Assembly (NCBI GenBank): GCA_945883455.1
Contig: CAMCXJ010000088.1
Location: 1 to 8,823, forward strand
Reading direction: 5' to 3'
Origin: Prosthecobacter debontii
GTDB taxonomy: Bacteria > Verrucomicrobiota > Verrucomicrobiia > Verrucomicrobiales > Akkermansiaceae
Length of the DNA: 8,823 nt
The position numbers and the translations under genes were made by a program. Below the pieces are notes generated by a model. The model worked only from the letters and a program-made list of their open reading frames with translations, was not told where the DNA came from and searched no databases. Each line of letters begins with the position of its first letter. Position 1 is the first letter of the stretch. Positions 6,704 to 8,823 of this stretch are shown here, in pieces.

Positions 6704-7528
6704 TTATGGCTGGGCGGGTATATACAGCTCGGAGCCTCGGGCGAGGACAGTGGAGGGATCGAGTTCGTAGCCGTTGAGTTCGTCAAGACGACGGGTGGTT
6801 GTGCCGTGCTGCGCGGCGAACTCGCCGTAGGTGATTTCTTTCTCGATCCGTATTGGGTGATCCGAAGCGCGAGGCTTCTCAACAGATTCCGGGGCGCTCA
6901 GGGTGGGGATTTCTGATGAAAGTGATGGGTCTGGGACTGGGACCTTCACGATGTCTTCAGTTGCACGATCCACGATGATTTTTTGGCCGATCTTGAGCGC
7001 CTTGTGATTCACATTCGGGTTCGCGGTCGTGAGTTCATCAACGGTGATTCCGTATCTCATCGAGATCTTGTAGAAGGTCTCACCGGCAACAACGGTGTGC
7101 GTTCGGGATTCATTCGTGGCCGCGGGACTGGACTCAATATCGGCCGCGGCGGTCTTGCCGGGAACTTTAAGTTCTTGATCAGGATAGATGAGAGAATCCG
7201 GTTTGAGACCGTTGAGATTTGCTAAGGCCGAAGCCGTGGTGCCGTTTTTGCGGGCGATACGCTCGATGCTGTCGCCGGATTTGACCGTGTAGGTGGACTC
7301 CGCTCCGGAAAGAGGTTGCACGCCGCTAGCCGCAGCGGGAGTAGAGGCTGCCGGCCGAGAGGGTGGTGGCGTATCTGTGAGCTGGGCGATTTTTTCCTCA
7401 AGCTGGCGGATCTGCCTTTCCTGCTCCTCGCAAAGCGCACGAAGTCGTTCCGTTTCGGTGGCTGACACCAAACCACTGGATGTGACGAAAACGACAACCA
7501 GCGAGGCAAGGTATGTTTTTATTTTCAT
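6704..7528 (-). CDS. Secreted coiled-coil LysM-domain protein
   Basis: A 274-aa protein likely to bind peptidoglycan in the periplasm. Residues 1-23 form a Sec signal (IKTYLASLVVVFVTSSGLVSA, cleavage likely after VSA). Residues 24-52 are a charged heptad-like segment (ERLRALCEEQERQIRQLEEK) typical of a coiled coil, with one Cys at 33. A Pro/Ala/Ser linker follows. LysM 1 spans about 79-123 (YTVKSGDSIERIARKNGTT) and LysM 2 about 143-187 (HTVVAGETFYKISMRYGIT). A third, degenerate LysM-like unit occupies about 226-272 (TYGEFAAQHGTTTRRLDELNG, ending LYIPAQP), lacking the usual GD/GE turn. There is no catalytic domain, so it may be an adaptor or scaffold. The ATG at 7528 is chosen because the signal peptide begins there; a TTG at 7567 is less likely. 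It has a terminator downstream. Confidence 0.9.
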   Translation of the reverse strand: MKIKTYLASLVVVFVTSSGLVSATETERLRALCEEQERQIRQLEEKIAQLTDTPPPSRPAASTPAAASGVQPLSGAESTYTVKSGDSIERIARKNGTTASALANLNGLKPDSLIYPDQELKVPGKTAAADIESSPAATNESRTHTVVAGETFYKISMRYGITVDELTTANPNVNHKALKIGQKIIVDRATEDIVKVPVPDPSLSSEIPTLSAPESVEKPRASDHPIRIEKEITYGEFAAQHGTTTRRLDELNGYELDPSTVLARGSELYIPAQP

Positions 7529-7587
7529 GATTTTTGATGTTTCTGAATTTAGATCAGTTGGCAACAAAAAAGTTAAGAAATCCTTAG

Positions 7588-7619
7588 TATCTTTTAAGAT
7601 AAGCGGAATTGACCTGCAA
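7588..7619 (-). promoter_or_regulatory. Candidate promoter with overlapping palindrome, LysM gene
   Basis: Reading leftward, TTGCAG (7619-7614) and TAAAAG (7596-7591) are 17 bp apart, each matching the sigma70 consensus in 4/6 positions, about 63 nt before the LysM ATG. A 14-bp palindrome TATCTT-TT-AAGATA (7588-7601) covers the -10, a position suited to a repressor. A rival pair, TTAACT and TCTAAA, lies closer to the gene. The 134-bp gap also allows read-through from the DUF374 gene. No SD precedes the LysM ATG. Confidence 0.3.
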
Positions 7620-7662
7620 AGATTGAGATTTCTGATGATCGTGAATCGTAAAAGATTGTTTC

Positions 7663-8334
7663 TCAGAGGTCGTCGCTACCATCAGTCAAACACTTTTCCA
7701 GAGCAAACCGAGCGGCTTCAAAGCTTTCGCTGTCAAGAGCCGGTGGGATGCTGTGGGGCTTATCGAATACGATCGATACCCGGCTGAAAGGCTTGGGGAT
7801 AACGAAACGATCCCAGGATTTAAGCCGCCATGCCGCGCCGTAGCGGATGTGGATGGGTATGATTTCCGCGCCAGTCGCCTGCGCGATCTTGATAACGCCG
7901 GGCTGCACTCCGTAGCGCGGGCCTTTCGGGCCGTCGGGCGTGACACAGACATCGGAGCCCTCGCGCAAGGCTTTTTTCATTCCGATCAAGGCGGAGACCG
8001 CGCGGCGTGAGGAGGAGCCACGTATCGCGCCGAGGCCGAACATGGACATGGCGGTGGCGAGGGTGGTGCCGTCCTTGCTGGCGCTGGTCAGGACAACTGA
8101 TTTGCGATCTTTCCCGCCAGTCCTGCGCCAGATCGGCGGCATCGTGAAAATGCGGTTGTGCCAGAGCGCGAAGATGACCGGCGCAGATGCGATTTCAGGC
8201 GCGATGATGCCGGGCTTGCCGTTGATCTCGTAGCGGAGGGTGAGCCCCCACAATTTCATAAAATACCCCACGAGATAACCCGCTAGGCGTGAGCTGCGGT
8301 TCGCGCGGATTTCCGTTTTTTGCGATCGGGCCAT
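7663..8334 (-). CDS. DUF374 lysophospholipid acyltransferase-like protein
   Basis: A 223-aa protein of the DUF374 family, related to LPLAT acyltransferases that transfer acyl chains to lipids or lipid A precursors at the inner membrane; the exact acceptor is not known. Diagnostic blocks: ALWHNRIF (catalytic-type His59 in WHNR), SASKDG at 84-89, RGSSSR at 105-110, TPDGPKGPR at 132-140, GVIKIAQATGAEIIPI at about 146-161, and SWDRFVIPKPFSR at 173-185, which closes the family fold. A hydrophobic N-terminal segment (about 18-34, LAGYLVGYFMKLWGLTL) may anchor it to the membrane. Length is normal. The ATG at 8334 is preceded by an in-frame TAA only one codon upstream, so the start cannot lie further out. 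There is no SD, and translation may be coupled to the small ORF ending there. Confidence 0.92.
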   Translation of the reverse strand: MARSQKTEIRANRSSRLAGYLVGYFMKLWGLTLRYEINGKPGIIAPEIASAPVIFALWHNRIFTMPPIWRRTGGKDRKSVVLTSASKDGTTLATAMSMFGLGAIRGSSSRRAVSALIGMKKALREGSDVCVTPDGPKGPRYGVQPGVIKIAQATGAEIIPIHIRYGAAWRLKSWDRFVIPKPFSRVSIVFDKPHSIPPALDSESFEAARFALEKCLTDGSDDL

Positions 8335-8337
8335 CGT

Positions 8338-8568
8338 TTAGAGGAATCTGGCTGGGTGAAGGGCATCTGCCAGATTTGGCTGGCGAGCGATGAGATCCCC
8401 ATAAAGCTCGCGGTTTGCAGGAACGGGCGCGTAGTTCTCCGACTGATCGCCGACCACGAGACAGTTGCCGATTTCCCGAAGATCAAAGCCGACGACTCTG
8501 GCCGCATCGAAGTCGAGCACGACACCATGGGTGCCGCCGGGCGCGATTTCGATACCTACAAACTGCAT
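8338..8568 (-). CDS. Small ORF upstream of the DUF374 gene, unrecognised
   Basis: A 76-aa frame from an ATG at 8568, ending in TAA, then ACG, then the DUF374 ATG in the same reading frame. Its N-terminus (MQFVGIEIAPGGTHGVVLDF) loosely resembles the first beta-hairpin of ASKHA-fold sugar kinases such as FGGY enzymes, which typically read GIDxGTxxxxxxxxD; here the Asp is Glu and the GT is AP, and the rest does not continue as a kinase. It may be a small independent protein, a decayed remnant, or not coding. Support comes from an ATG 28 nt after a good -10 hexamer, and from its tight spacing to DUF374. Against it, a rightward frame over the same bases (8320-8613, no ATG start) is also open, and the two are codon-aligned, so codon bias does not separate them. 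No SD is visible. Confidence 0.45.
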   Translation of the reverse strand: MQFVGIEIAPGGTHGVVLDFDAARVVGFDLREIGNCLVVGDQSENYAPVPANRELYGDLIARQPNLADALHPARFL

Positions 8569-8698
8569 GGCCAAAGTGTTCGGTTGAATGAGGTTATTTT
8601 ACAAGCTCGCTGAAAATCAAAAAAACGGCTATTTTGGAATCAGATGCCTGATACAAGTTGCCTAGCTGAGCGGTAAGCTTGAATCTCCTGTCGAATCG
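8569..8698. promoter_or_regulatory. Divergent promoter region with palindrome
   Basis: An AT-rich spacer between the leftward small ORF/DUF374 pair and the rightward second PSCyt gene. Leftward, TAAAAT (complement of 8596-8601) matches the -10 consensus in 5/6 positions; the -35 side is only an oligo-T tract (8618-8625). The 7-mer GTAAAAT also occurs in the hisD divergent region. An imperfect 18-bp palindrome, GAATCAG-ATGC-CTGATAC (8637-8654), sits between the two genes and could be an operator. I see no convincing rightward promoter and no SD before the ATG at 8699. Confidence 0.3.
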
Positions 8699-8823
8699 AT
8701 GTCTCCACGAACCATAATTTTCCGATATCTACTGCTTTTCATGGGTATTGTTTGCTGCGCGTCGGCGGAAACGATCAGCTACAACCGCGATATCCGACCC
8801 ATCCTTTCCGACAACTGCTTCGC
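8699..8823 (+). CDS. Second PSCyt1-type cytochrome protein, N-terminus (runs off the right edge)
   Basis: An ATG at 8699 opens 41 complete codons to the window end. A Sec signal (RYLLLFMGIVCCASA, cleavage likely before ETISYN) is followed by YNRDIRPILSDNCF, the conserved lead-in to the CxxCH haem motif of PSCyt1 domains; the window ends two bases into the codon after Cys40-Phe41. The same block in the gene at 1662 reads FNRDIRPIFAKNCTACH. A full-length gene of this family would continue into DUF1549 and DUF1553, but that is an expectation from the family, not seen. The two Cys in the signal do not form a lipobox. Confidence 0.85.
   Translation, partial: MSPRTIIFRYLLLFMGIVCCASAETISYNRDIRPILSDNCF

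Noticed and set aside
8320..8613. Rightward 97-codon frame over the small ORF upstream of DUF374.
   Set aside because: It starts only at TTG or an internal GTG, overlaps the start of the DUF374 gene on the opposite strand and has no visible SD. It remains a weak alternative because it is codon-aligned with the leftward ORF.

Overview
The window looks like chromosomal DNA from the PVC superphylum, most likely Verrucomicrobiota and less likely Planctomycetota. The main clue is a planctomycete-type cytochrome gene (PSCyt1-DUF1549-DUF1553) directly followed by a Tat-exported DUF1501 gene, a pair expanded in these phyla. Coding DNA is GC-rich, intergenic spacers are AT-richer, and most starts lack a clear Shine-Dalgarno (SD) sequence, which fits. 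I see no rRNA, tRNA, CRISPR array, insertion sequence, integrase or phage gene.

Layout. Positions 1-1572, leftward: the N-terminal part of an M14-type zinc carboxypeptidase (cut by the window edge), histidinol dehydrogenase (hisD), and a possible 17-codon leader ORF that overlaps the hisD start. hisD and the carboxypeptidase overlap by ATGA and are probably cotranscribed. Positions 1662-6054, rightward: a two-gene operon of a 963-aa c-type cytochrome-like PSCyt1/DUF1549/DUF1553 protein and a 495-aa DUF1501 protein with a twin-arginine signal. Positions 6035-8568, leftward: a two-TM DUF3592 protein whose 3' end overlaps the DUF1501 gene by 20 bp; a secreted coiled-coil/LysM protein with a strong hairpin terminator behind it; a DUF374 lysophospholipid-acyltransferase-like protein; and a small uncertain ORF upstream of it. 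From 8699 rightward: the first 41 codons of a second PSCyt1-type gene, cut by the window edge.

How the genes fit together. The PSCyt/DUF1501 pair is a recurrent exported module whose biochemical role is not settled; the cytochrome-like protein carries a Sec-type signal and its partner a Tat signal, so both should act outside the cytoplasm. The LysM protein and M14 peptidase point to peptidoglycan binding or turnover, and the DUF374 protein to lipid or lipid A acylation, so much of the window concerns the cell envelope. hisD is ordinary histidine biosynthesis and appears separated from any other his gene here.

I found nothing I would call a new system. The points most worth checking are the SD-equipped leader ORF coupled to hisD, the small ORF in the same frame as the DUF374 gene and separated from it only by TAA-ACG, and the middle domain of the large cytochrome-like protein.
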